A DNA stretch of 64,000 bases. Source: Nocardioides pantholopis. GTDB lineage: Bacteria; Actinomycetota; Actinomycetes; Propionibacteriales; Nocardioidaceae. The notes under the pieces were generated by a model. The model made no database searches, was not told where the DNA came from, and saw only the letters and a program-made list of their open reading frames with translations. The DNA is taken from assembly GCF_003710085.1 (NCBI RefSeq), contig NZ_CP033324.1:2365501-2429500 (forward strand). Reading direction: 5' to 3'. The stretch's first letter is position 1, and every line of letters starts with the position of its first letter. Positions 34,210 through 42,053 of this stretch are shown here, one piece after another. A program made the position numbers and the translations under genes.

Positions 34210-35145
34210 TCATGGGCGCCGCAGCACCGGGACGTAGGCCGCCACGACCAGCAGCACCCAGGTGGTGAGGATGTAGGGCCAGGTGTAGTGCGGGAAGCTG
34301 GTGGCGTCGTTCATCAGCAGGGTCACCACGGCCGTGACCGCGGCGCCGACCGCGCCGTAGATCCAGGACGCGGTGCTGCTCCTCAGAAAGACCACCGCCA
34401 GCGCGATGGCGGTCAGCACCCCCGAGTAGCCGGCGAGGCCCTCGGCGATGGTCTCCGAGCTCTCCCCCAGCGCCAGCGCGCAGAGACTTCCGATCACGCT
34501 GCCCATCGCGGCGGCGAGCCCGACCTGCCAGGACGCGATGAAGAGGCCCAGCAGGATCAGGCCACCGGCCCAGACGCTGTTGACCAGCACCACCTCGGAG
34601 ACGTTCGTGAGCAGCGAGCGCAGCACCGACTCGCCGGTGCCGTCGGTGAAGTGCTGGTCCGAGCCGCTCTCGTGCAGGCTCGTGGTGGCGGCGTACACGA
34701 TCCCCGCGACCGTGCAGAACGGCGCCGTGGTGGAGGGCAGGCTGAAGCGCGCCAGCGCGGGCCGGGCGAAGAGCCAGCCGAAGAACCAGGTCACCGGGCC
34801 GCACAGGGCCGCACCGACGACCGTCGCCAGGTAGGACCAGCCCTGGCCGCCCATCGCGGTGAACACCGCGGCGCCGAGCAGGGCGCCGTTGAAGCCCTGC
34901 ATGCCGAGGGCGACGTTGTCGCTGCCGGCGCGCATCAGGTAGCCGACGGTCGTCGAGACGACTGTCCCGATCGCCACCAGCAGCGCCATCTGCCAGTCGG
35001 CGACCACGAAGGCCGCCAGGATCAGCAGTCCGGTCCACACGTTCTTCTGGAAGAAGATCTGCGAGAGCCCGTGGGCGAGCGAGGCGCCGGTCACCGTCGC
35101 GGGGTTGCTCGGTGACGAGGTCGCCGAGGCGTTGGTCGATGACAT
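34210..35145 (-). CDS. urea transporter (UT family)
   Basis: A 311-residue membrane protein with about ten hydrophobic segments in two homologous halves. It has the UT-family pattern: GDNVAL-like (here SDNVALGMQGFNGALLG) and the second-half counterpart EGLAGYSGVLTAIAL, with AATTSL. The family facilitates urea diffusion or uptake. It is the last gene of the leftward urease operon, 43 bp after ureD, so it supplies urea to the cytoplasmic urease. Confidence 0.9.
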   Translation of the reverse strand: MSSTNASATSSPSNPATVTGASLAHGLSQIFFQKNVWTGLLILAAFVVADWQMALLVAIGTVVSTTVGYLMRAGSDNVALGMQGFNGALLGAAVFTAMGGQGWSYLATVVGAALCGPVTWFFGWLFARPALARFSLPSTTAPFCTVAGIVYAATTSLHESGSDQHFTDGTGESVLRSLLTNVSEVVLVNSVWAGGLILLGLFIASWQVGLAAAMGSVIGSLCALALGESSETIAEGLAGYSGVLTAIALAVVFLRSSTASWIYGAVGAAVTAVVTLLMNDATSFPHYTWPYILTTWVLLVVAAYVPVLRRP

Positions 35146-35188
35146 GTCGTGTTCTCCCTCGTGGCCCTAGTGCGCCGAGCCGTTGCAA

Positions 35189-36208
35189 TCAGGTCTTCCG
35201 GATGGTCGGGGCATCCCTGCCGGTGAGCCGTCGGCGCAGCGCCGCCCACGCCGTGGTGGTCGCCCCGGTCACCACCCGCGTGTCGTCGCCGACCATCCGC
35301 ACCCAGACACCGGCGTCGCCCGGCAGCACGCTGACCCCGAGCGCGAGCACCCCGCCGTACGCCGGCGCCAGCACCCCGTGCAGCAGGTCGGCGAGCTCGT
35401 CGGCCGGGGCCCGCGGGGTGAGGACGTAGAGCATCGAGAGCACGTCGCGGTCGTCCATCACCGCCAGGCCGCCGGTGGCCCCGTCGTCGGGGGTGAGCCG
35501 GACCCGGTCCAGCGCGACCATGGCGCCGCCCGGTCGGCGGACCTCGAAGTCCGAGGCGAGGACGGCGTACCGGTGCCGCTCGTCGCGCCCCAGCCGGCCC
35601 GCGACCACTGTCTCGCCGGCGATCAGCGTCGCCGACCCCGCGAGCGTGACCCGGGTGCGCTGGAAGAGCCGGGAGTTCGCGAACGGGATCACCGGGTCAG
35701 GCAGGTACTCCACGTAGGCGTCGTCCTGCACGTCGAGGTTCATCTGCGCGACCGCGTAGTCGTGCTCCATCTTGAGCACCTTCGTGTACGCCGAGGTCGT
35801 GACGTACGCCGAGGTGCCGGGTCCGAAGACCAGGTCCGTGCGCAGCCGGTCGCCCTGGATGATGCCCGCGCCGGTGGACATCAGGTAGGTGTAGGGCAGG
35901 TCCGGTCGGGCGGACTCGTAGTAGAGCGGGTGCATGATCTGCAGCGGCGACTTCTGGTAGTGCCCGACCAGCTGGGTCACCCCGCCGCGCCGGGCGAACT
36001 CGAGCTCGAGCACCCCGACCTTCCCCGGGCTGCCGGTCGGCAGCGTGTCCGGCACGCCGCCGTACCGGGCGACCTCCTGCGGCACCCGGTCCGGCTCGTA
36101 GTGCGCGGGCTGGAGCCGGCGTCCTCCGTAGGCCGCGTCCGGCACGACCCCGGCCGGTACGACGCCGAGGTCCGGGGGGACCGGCGGGGCGACGACGTCG
36201 GTGCTCAT
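35189..36208 (-). CDS. ureD: urease accessory protein UreD
   Basis: A 339-residue UreD/UreH homologue. Typical blocks are LEFARRGGVTQLVGHYQKSPLQIMHP (residues in the first third), SAYVTTSAYTKVLKM and YLPDPVIPFANSRLFQRT. UreD scaffolds the apo-urease and, with UreF and UreG, channels nickel and CO2 to the active-site lysine. Its ATG overlaps the ureG stop (ATGA). Confidence 0.94.
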   Translation of the reverse strand: MSTDVVAPPVPPDLGVVPAGVVPDAAYGGRRLQPAHYEPDRVPQEVARYGGVPDTLPTGSPGKVGVLELEFARRGGVTQLVGHYQKSPLQIMHPLYYESARPDLPYTYLMSTGAGIIQGDRLRTDLVFGPGTSAYVTTSAYTKVLKMEHDYAVAQMNLDVQDDAYVEYLPDPVIPFANSRLFQRTRVTLAGSATLIAGETVVAGRLGRDERHRYAVLASDFEVRRPGGAMVALDRVRLTPDDGATGGLAVMDDRDVLSMLYVLTPRAPADELADLLHGVLAPAYGGVLALGVSVLPGDAGVWVRMVGDDTRVVTGATTTAWAALRRRLTGRDAPTIRKT

Positions 36209-36840
36209 GTCACCAGCGCGCCGGCGCGGCCGTTCCAGTGGGCGAGGATCTGGTCCTGGAGCCGGTCCAGCCCCTCGCCGCTGAGCGAGTTGGTCAGCAC
36301 CACCGGCTTGTCGTCACGCACCCGCAGCGCGTCGGACTCCATCACGTCCAGGTTGGTCCGGACGTACTGGGCGATGTCGATCTTGTTGATGACGAGGATG
36401 TCGGAGTCCGTGATCCCCGGGCCGCGCTTGCGCGGCATCTTCTCGCCCTCGGAGGTGTCGAGGACGAAGACGAACACGTCCGCGAGCGCCGGCGAGTAGG
36501 TCAGCGTGAGGTTGTCGCCGCCGGACTCGTAGAGCAGCGTGTCGACGTCGGGGAACCGCTCGAGCATCTCCGCCCCCGCCGCGAGGTTCATCGTGGGGTC
36601 GTCGCGCACGGCCGTGTGCGGGCAGGCCCCGGTCTCCACCCCCACCACCCGCTCCGGGTCGAGCAGCCCCGAGAGCTCGCGCCGCACGTGCTGGGCGTCC
36701 TCCTGGGTGTAGATGTCGTTGGTGATGACGGCCGGCTGGCGACCCGCGGCCAGCAGCCGGGGCACCAGCGCCTCGACCAGCGCGGTCTTGCCCGACCCCA
36801 CCGGCCCGCCGATGCCGATCCTCAGGACGTTCTCGGTCAT
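36205..36840 (-). CDS. ureG: urease accessory GTPase UreG
   Basis: A 211-residue SIMIBI-class GTPase. The P-loop GGPVGSGKT is at residues 11-19. Further motifs are TNDIYTQEDA, the CPH metal motif ETGACPHTAVRDD, ESGGDNL and the guanine motif NKID. It couples GTP hydrolysis to nickel insertion into urease and dimerises through nickel bound at Cys-Pro-His. ATG 36840 has GGGGGAG upstream. Confidence 0.97.
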   Translation of the reverse strand: MTENVLRIGIGGPVGSGKTALVEALVPRLLAAGRQPAVITNDIYTQEDAQHVRRELSGLLDPERVVGVETGACPHTAVRDDPTMNLAAGAEMLERFPDVDTLLYESGGDNLTLTYSPALADVFVFVLDTSEGEKMPRKRGPGITDSDILVINKIDIAQYVRTNLDVMESDALRVRDDKPVVLTNSLSGEGLDRLQDQILAHWNGRAGALVT

Positions 36841-36893
36841 GGTCTCCCCCGTTGCTCGTCGGTCGTTCTCTGCAGGTGCGTCGCGTCGGCCCC

Positions 36894-37622
36894 TCAGCTC
36901 GCGAAGAGCCGCGCCTCCGCGCGTTCGTGCTGGGCCGACATCACGTCCGCCATCGGGACGCAGCCCCCCAGGTCCTCCAGCCCGCGGCGGGTCGCCTGGT
37001 CCGCCGCCTGCGCGATGGTCGGCCCGAGCGCGTGCAGCATCACCTGGAGGTGCCGGTGGTCGGTCAGCCGCAGCCGCAGGGCCGCACCGAGGAAGCTGGC
37101 CGAGAACGCCGACAGGTCCGAGGCCACCGCCTGCTCGGTGCCGACGCCGGCCGCGACGTAGGCCACCGCGGTGGCGACGGGCTGGCAGCCCGGTGTCTCC
37201 TTGGCCGCCACCGACCGGGCCCACTCATCCAGCGCCGGACCGCCGATCGACTCCCGGGTGATGTCGGTGAGCTGGTGCCCGCTGCGGACCGAGGCCCGCC
37301 GCATCTCGGCGTTCAGCTTGGAGGCGAACAGCAGCTGGTCCACCAGGCGCACCCGGTCCCAGTCGCCGGCCGCGGCCGCCTCGTGGGCCCGGGCGAGCCC
37401 GGTGGCGTCGCCGGGCCCGACCGAGTGCAGCAGCAGCCCGCGCAGCAGGTCCTCGACGCCGTCCCGCTCCACCAGCCGGGCCTGGCTGAACCCCTCCAGC
37501 CCGTGCGACATCGTGTAGAAGCCGCTCGGGAACGCCGAGTCCGAGAGCTGCAGGCTGACCAGCAGACCGGCCAGGTCGACACCTGCGGTGGCCCCCAGGG
37601 GCGTGGTCGCGGGGAAGGTCAC
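36894..37622 (-). CDS. ureF: urease accessory protein UreF
   Basis: A 242-residue all-helical UreF. The conserved LQLSDSAFPSGFYTMSHGLE lies near residues 24-43, followed by SKLNAEMRRASVRSG. UreF gates UreG activity in the activation complex. The start is GTG 37622, eight bases after the ureC stop, with GGAG upstream. Note the His-rich C-terminal part ADHRHL-type (TDHRHLQVMLHALG) is normal for the family. Confidence 0.93.
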   Translation of the reverse strand: MTFPATTPLGATAGVDLAGLLVSLQLSDSAFPSGFYTMSHGLEGFSQARLVERDGVEDLLRGLLLHSVGPGDATGLARAHEAAAAGDWDRVRLVDQLLFASKLNAEMRRASVRSGHQLTDITRESIGGPALDEWARSVAAKETPGCQPVATAVAYVAAGVGTEQAVASDLSAFSASFLGAALRLRLTDHRHLQVMLHALGPTIAQAADQATRRGLEDLGGCVPMADVMSAQHERAEARLFAS

Positions 37623-37630
37623 GGCGCTCC

Positions 37631-39355
37631 TCAGGCCAGGAAGAACAGCTGGGTCAGCGGCAGCGACTGCGCGGGCTCGATGTGCGCGGGCTTCCCGTCG
37701 TAGGTGACCTTGTAGGTCTCCGGGTCCACGTCGATCAGCGGCGTGCGGTCGTTGCGCACCATGTGCTCCTTGCCGATCCCGCGGCAGCGACGCACCGGGA
37801 GCACCTGGCTCTCCAGGCCCAGCTTCTCCGGGACGCCGGCGTCGATGGCCGCCTGCGACATGAACGTCACCCGGGTCTGCTGCTGGGCGCGCCCGTAGTT
37901 GCCGAACATCGGTCGGAACGTGACCGGCTGCGGGGTGGGCAGGGAGGCGTTCGGGTCGCCCATCAGCGCCCAGTTGATCAGCCCGCCCTTGATCACCATC
38001 TTGGGCTTGGCGGCGAAGCCGCTCACCGGCCAGAGCACGATGTCGGCGATCTTGCCGGCCTCCAGGGACCCGATGTAGTCCGAGACACCCTGAGCGATGG
38101 CCGGGTTGATGGTCACCTTGGCCAGGTAGCGCAGCACCCGGAAGTTGTCGTTCTCCTCGGCGTCCTCGGGCAGCTTTCCGCGCTTGTCCTTGTTGTGGTG
38201 CGCGGTCTGGAACGCGCGGGTCACCGACTCCCCGATCCGACCCATCGCCTGGGAGTCGGAGGAGAACATCGAGAGCACGCCCTCGTCGTGGAGCACGGTC
38301 TCCGCGGAGATCGTCTCGGCGCGCACCCGGGAGTCCGCGAACGCCACGTCCTCGGGGATGTCGTGGGAGAGGTGGTGGCAGACCATGACCATGTCGAGCA
38401 GCTCGTCGACGGAGTTCACGGTGTACGGCAGCGTCGGGTTGGTCGAGGACGGCAGCACGTTGGGGTAGCTGGCCGCCTTCATGATGTCCGGCGCGTGCCC
38501 GCCGCCCGCACCCTCGGTGTGGTAGGTGTGGATGGTCCGGCCGTCGATGGCCGACATGGTGTCCTCGACGAACCCGGACTCGTTGAGGCTGTCGGTGTGG
38601 ATCGAGACCTGGATGTCGTACTCGTCGGCCACCGACAGGGCGGTGTCGATGGCGGCCGGGGTCGAGCCGAAGTCCTCGTGGACCTTCAGCGACGAGGCGC
38701 CGGCCTCGAGCTGCTCCCTGAGGGCGTCCGGCAGCGAGCCGTTGCCCTTGCCGTGGAAGCCCATGTTCACCGGCACGTCCTCGGCCGCCTGGAGCATCCG
38801 GTGCAGGTACCACACGCCCGGGGTGGTGGTGACGCCGTTGGTGGCGTCGGTCGGCCCGGTGCCGCCGCCGAAGAGCGTGGTGATGCCGTTGGACAGGGCC
38901 GCGACCGCCTGCTGCGGGGAGATGTAGTGGACGTGGCTGTCGATCGCGCCGGCGGTGGCGATCAGGTGCTCGCCCGCGATGATCTCGGTGACCGTGCCGA
39001 CCACGAGCCGCGGGTCGACGCCCTTCTGCAGGTGCGGGTTCCCGGATTTCCCGACTCCGGCGATCTTGCCGTCCTTGACCCCGATGTCGCCCTTGACCAC
39101 CCCGAGGATCGGGTCCAGGACGATCGCGTTCGTGATCACGAGGTCCAGGCCGCCCCGGGCGCTGGTGGTCTGCGGGTCCGCCGCCATGCCGTCGCGGGCG
39201 GTCTTGCCGCCGCCGTAGACGACCTCATCGCCGTAGCTCCCCTCGCTGAAGTCCTTCTCGATCTCGATCACGAGGTTGGTGTCGGCCAGGTGCACCCGGT
39301 CGCCGACGGTCGGGCCGAACAGGTCGGTGTACTGCTTGCGCGAGATGACGGCCAT
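37631..39355 (-). CDS. ureC: urease subunit alpha
   Basis: A 574-residue urease alpha subunit. Nickel ligands are His141 and His143 (DSHVHYISP), the carbamylated Lys224 (SLKVHEDFG), His253 and His279 ([15 protein letters not shown]), and the flap Cys/His pair is in [13 protein letters not shown]. All active-site residues are present, so it should be an active urea amidohydrolase. The ATG at 39355 overlaps the ureB stop by one base. Confidence 0.98.
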   Translation of the reverse strand: MAVISRKQYTDLFGPTVGDRVHLADTNLVIEIEKDFSEGSYGDEVVYGGGKTARDGMAADPQTTSARGGLDLVITNAIVLDPILGVVKGDIGVKDGKIAGVGKSGNPHLQKGVDPRLVVGTVTEIIAGEHLIATAGAIDSHVHYISPQQAVAALSNGITTLFGGGTGPTDATNGVTTTPGVWYLHRMLQAAEDVPVNMGFHGKGNGSLPDALREQLEAGASSLKVHEDFGSTPAAIDTALSVADEYDIQVSIHTDSLNESGFVEDTMSAIDGRTIHTYHTEGAGGGHAPDIMKAASYPNVLPSSTNPTLPYTVNSVDELLDMVMVCHHLSHDIPEDVAFADSRVRAETISAETVLHDEGVLSMFSSDSQAMGRIGESVTRAFQTAHHNKDKRGKLPEDAEENDNFRVLRYLAKVTINPAIAQGVSDYIGSLEAGKIADIVLWPVSGFAAKPKMVIKGGLINWALMGDPNASLPTPQPVTFRPMFGNYGRAQQQTRVTFMSQAAIDAGVPEKLGLESQVLPVRRCRGIGKEHMVRNDRTPLIDVDPETYKVTYDGKPAHIEPAQSLPLTQLFFLA

Positions 39356-39789
39356 CAGTTCTTCCCCTTCTTCTGGGCCGACGACTTCTGGGCCGACCCG
39401 CTGCTCGTGGCGTCCGGACGCCCGTTCTTGAATCCGCCCTCGGCCATCCGCACCATCGCGTCGGCGCGGGTCTGGTGGGCGTCGAGGCCGCCGTCGACCA
39501 GGCGGTTGAACCCGATCACCCGCCGCGATCCGGCGTACGCCGTCAGCGTCACCTCCCGGGTGTCCCCCGGCTCGATGCGCACCCCGGTGCCGGCGGGGAT
39601 GTCGAGGTGCATGCCGTAGGCCTGCTCGCGATCGAAGAGCAGCGCCCGGTTGACCTCGAAGAAGTGGAAGTGCGAGCCGATCTGCACGCCACGGTCGCCG
39701 GTGTTGGTCACGGCGAGGGTCACCGTCGGTCGACCGGCGTTGATCTCGATCTCGTCGTCGTTGTGGTGGTACTGGGGGCTACCTAGCAT
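39355..39789 (-). CDS. ureB: urease subunit beta
   Basis: A 144-residue urease beta subunit. The core from [18 protein letters not shown] through [13 protein letters not shown] to PGDTREVTL and [11 protein letters not shown] is intact. The last 25 residues form a Ser/Lys/Gln-rich tail ([13 protein letters not shown]) beyond the usual end. ATG 39789 is preceded by GGAGGAAG, the strongest ribosome site in the operon. It is separated from ureA by the CbiX-like gene, an unusual insertion. Confidence 0.95.
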   Translation of the reverse strand: MLGSPQYHHNDDEIEINAGRPTVTLAVTNTGDRGVQIGSHFHFFEVNRALLFDREQAYGMHLDIPAGTGVRIEPGDTREVTLTAYAGSRRVIGFNRLVDGGLDAHQTRADAMVRMAEGGFKNGRPDATSSGSAQKSSAQKKGKN

Positions 39790-39841
39790 CGGTTCTTCCT
39801 CCACGTCCTGGGTTGGATGGAGCTCGGGGGTTCGGGTCGGC

Positions 39842-40714
39842 TCAGCGCACCGGGTCGGGCTGGCGCGCCACCGGGGGGTGCGAGTGGGGATGGGCATGGG
39901 AGTGGGGGTGCCCCTCCACGGCGTGGGAGTGGGCGTAGCCGTGCCCGTGGTCGGCGAGCAGGCCGGCGTCGATGCCGTCGTCCCCGTGCCCGAGCCGGTG
40001 CCGGGCGTCGGCCAGGCGCTGGCCGACGATCCGCAGCGTCGCCTGCTCGGAGAGCAGCGGGCCGTAGAACACCGTGCCGGCGAGCACCGGGTCGGCGAGC
40101 ATCGGGTCGGCCGCAGCGTCGAGGGCCGGGCAGGTGCGGGCGAATCCGGCCGGCACCACGACGACCTCCTCGGCCCCCAGCAGCCGGGCCCGGCGTACGG
40201 CGCGGCGCAGGGCCGCCTCGTCGGACCCGCATGCGACCTCGACCTCGGTGCCGGTGCCGTGGGCCCGGACCAGGTGCGCCACCCGGTGCAGCTCGGCGTC
40301 GTCGAAGGGCCCCGCGGACGGGGCGGCCAGCACCAGTGCGGCGCCGGGGCGGCGCTTCACGGTCTCGGTCGCCGCCCGCCGCACCAGTGCGACCAGGTGG
40401 TCGATCGCCCCCAGGGCATCGCACAGCACCAGCCGCCCGGGGCCGGAGCCGGCTCGCAGCCAGCTCAACGTCTTGGCCGTGTCGGCCACCAGCACCGGGT
40501 CGCGGCCCCAGGTCACCGGAAGCACGGCCACTGTCGTGTCGTGGTCGGCGTGGTCGGCGAGGAGCGTGCTGACCCGGTTGTGCAGCGGACGCCCGGGACG
40601 GGTCAGGATCGCACCCGGCAGCGCGTCCGCGAGCGACTCCAGGTCAGCGGTCCCCGCGCTCTCGTGACCGCCGACGAGCACCAGTCGAACGGACTCGCGC
40701 TCGGCTGGCGTCAT
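39842..40714 (-). CDS. CbiX-like chelatase-fold protein with His-rich tail, in urease operon
   Basis: A 290-residue protein with two CbiX/sirohydrochlorin-chelatase-like halves. The first half has [11 protein letters not shown] (His17 at the usual metal-binding position), but the second usual His is missing: the segment reads [14 protein letters not shown]. The second half ends [19 protein letters not shown]. The last ~35 residues hold ten histidines ([10 protein letters not shown], then [13 protein letters not shown]), like the metal-binding tails of UreE or HypB. It sits between ureA and ureB, with 2 bp to ureA and 52 bp to ureB. No ureE is in the operon, so a nickel-storage or nickel-delivery role is inferred. 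Confidence 0.8.
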   Translation of the reverse strand: MTPAERESVRLVLVGGHESAGTADLESLADALPGAILTRPGRPLHNRVSTLLADHADHDTTVAVLPVTWGRDPVLVADTAKTLSWLRAGSGPGRLVLCDALGAIDHLVALVRRAATETVKRRPGAALVLAAPSAGPFDDAELHRVAHLVRAHGTGTEVEVACGSDEAALRRAVRRARLLGAEEVVVVPAGFARTCPALDAAADPMLADPVLAGTVFYGPLLSEQATLRIVGQRLADARHRLGHGDDGIDAGLLADHGHGYAHSHAVEGHPHSHAHPHSHPPVARQPDPVR

Positions 40715-40716
40715 GG

Positions 40717-41022
40717 CTAGGCCGCCACGGGATCGTGGCAGGAGACCAGCTTGCTTCCGTCGACGAACGTCGCCTCCACCTGGAGGAGCGCGAGGCGCTC
40801 GCGCACCCCGGGCATGCAGTCGGCCTCCGAGACCACCTGCTTGCCCAGCTCCATGCACTCCGCGACGGACTTGCCGTCGCGAGCAGCCTCGATGATCGCC
40901 TCCGCGATCAGCGCCTGCGCCTCGCTGACGTTGAGCTTCGTGCCGCGGTCACGACGGCGGCGGGCCAGGTCGGCCACCTGGTAGATGAACAGCTTGTCGA
41001 TTTCGCGGGGAGTGAGATCCAT
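40717..41022 (-). CDS. ureA: urease subunit gamma
   Basis: A 101-residue urease gamma subunit: MDLTPREIDKLFIY at the start, LNVSEAQALIAEAIIEAARDG and the C-terminal VEATFVDGSKLVSCHDP. This is the normal full length. ATG 41022 has GGAAGG fourteen bases upstream, within a 14-bp tandem duplication. A -10 like TAGCGT (minus strand, 41118-41113) suggests the operon promoter about 90 bp upstream. It is the first gene of the urease operon. Confidence 0.97.
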   Translation of the reverse strand: MDLTPREIDKLFIYQVADLARRRRDRGTKLNVSEAQALIAEAIIEAARDGKSVAECMELGKQVVSEADCMPGVRERLALLQVEATFVDGSKLVSCHDPVAA

Positions 41023-41034
41023 GGCGGCGACGAC

Positions 41035-41062
41035 CTTCCGAGACAGTGCTTCCGAGACAGTG
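41035..41062 (-). repeat. 14-bp perfect tandem duplication in ureA leader
   Basis: CTTCCGAGACAGTG occurs twice back to back (plus strand), followed by a third partial copy GCCGAGAGAG. On the coding strand each copy ends in GGAAG, so it duplicates the ribosome-binding sequence or an operator half-site immediately upstream of ureA. Confidence 0.85.
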
Positions 41063-41180
41063 GCCGAGAGAGCGGTGCACGCACGCCGGAGGCACCGGCG
41101 GCGTCATCCAGCACGCTAGCCGCGTCCGACGGCGCACCCATCCCCCGAAACGGCGGACCGGGGTGCGGGCGGCCGGGGCC

Positions 41181-41186
41181 TATGGT
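41181..41186 (+). promoter_or_regulatory. -10 box TATGGT before crcB, leaderless start
   Basis: TATGGT fits TANNNT and ends six bases before GTG 41193, consistent with a leaderless transcript. No fluoride-riboswitch-like sequence was recognised in the 170-bp divergent region. Confidence 0.45.
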
Positions 41187-41192
41187 CGAGAG

Positions 41193-41627
41193 GTGACCCG
41201 GCCGAGCTATCTGCGCACTTCGTCGATCGCCCTGGTCCTCCTCGGTGGAGTGGTCGGCGTCGGTGCCCGTGAGGGACTCTCCCTGTGGATCCCGAACCTC
41301 GACGGGGTGCCCGTGGTCGTCCCGGTGGTCAACGTCCTCGGTGCGTTCGCACTCGGCTACCTCTACGAGGCGCTGACCCGGCTCGCGCCCGGCGAGACCA
41401 CGACCTCCCGGCTCAAGCTGCTGATCGGCACCGGGTTCTGCGGCGGCCTCACGACGTACAGCTCGCTGGCCACCGACACCGCCGTCCTCCTCGACGACTC
41501 CCGGTTCGGCGTCGGTGCGCTCTACGTGCTCGGCACGGTGCTGGTCGGCGGGCTCGCGACGTTCGCCGGGATCGTGGCCGCCGCGCGGCTGCACGCCGCC
41601 CGGCAGGACGCGGGAGGCACCGCGTGA
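41193..41627 (+). CDS. crcB: CrcB/Fluc fluoride channel subunit 1
   Basis: A 144-residue four-helix membrane protein of the CrcB family. GGVVGVGAREGLSLWIP, VNVLGAFALGYLYEAL, and the pore motif GFCGGLTTYSSLATDT with the conserved Thr-Thr-Tyr-Ser are present. Fluc channels export fluoride as dimers in antiparallel topology. Its GTG start lies right after a -10 box, and its stop overlaps the second subunit gene by four bases, so the two are likely a heterodimer of opposite orientation. Confidence 0.92.
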   Translation: MTRPSYLRTSSIALVLLGGVVGVGAREGLSLWIPNLDGVPVVVPVVNVLGAFALGYLYEALTRLAPGETTTSRLKLLIGTGFCGGLTTYSSLATDTAVLLDDSRFGVGALYVLGTVLVGGLATFAGIVAAARLHAARQDAGGTA

Positions 41628-42001
41628 GCGTCCCCGAATTCCTCCTCCTGGTCGGTGCCGGCGGGCTCGGCGCCGGCACCCGCTTCGTCGTCGACGGCCT
41701 GATCCGCTCCCGGGTGAGCTCCGCCTTCCCGTGGCCGACCGCGCTGATCAACATGTCCGGCTCGCTGCTGCTCGGCATCCTCACCGGCCTGGTCGCCGGC
41801 GACCTCGCCTCCACCGAGACCAGCGCCATCCTCGGCACCGGCTTCCTGGGCGGCTACACGACCTTCAGCACCGCCAGCTACGAGGCGGTGCACCTGGTCC
41901 GGGAGCAGAAGTACGGCATGGCGTTCGCCTACGGATTCGGGGTGCTGGCGGTCTGCATCGCGCTGGCGTTCGCCGGCTACCGCTGGGGCGCCCAGGCCTG
42001 A
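41624..42001 (+). CDS. crcB: CrcB/Fluc fluoride channel subunit 2
   Basis: A 125-residue CrcB homologue: GAGGLGAGTRFVVDG near the N-terminus, TALINMSGSLLLGILTG, and the pore motif GFLGGYTTFSTASYE with Thr-Thr-Phe-Ser and the phenylalanine of the Phe box. GTG 41624 overlaps the upstream stop (GTGA). Paired genes for half-channels of opposite topology are a known arrangement in Gram-positives. Confidence 0.92.
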   Translation: MSVPEFLLLVGAGGLGAGTRFVVDGLIRSRVSSAFPWPTALINMSGSLLLGILTGLVAGDLASTETSAILGTGFLGGYTTFSTASYEAVHLVREQKYGMAFAYGFGVLAVCIALAFAGYRWGAQA

Positions 42002-42053
42002 GGCCGGAAACGAGACAAGCGACGTGCTTCTCACCCCGTGGTCAGGTTGAGGG

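Noticed and set aside
31054..35115. 1353-codon plus-strand open frame across lhgO, the Pip-like gene and the urea transporter
   Set aside because: It spans four real genes on the other strand and has no recognisable domain, so it is an antisense artefact of high GC.
41023..41192. Fluoride riboswitch before crcB
   Set aside because: No crcB-motif core was recognisable, and the TATGGT box six bases before the GTG leaves no leader RNA.
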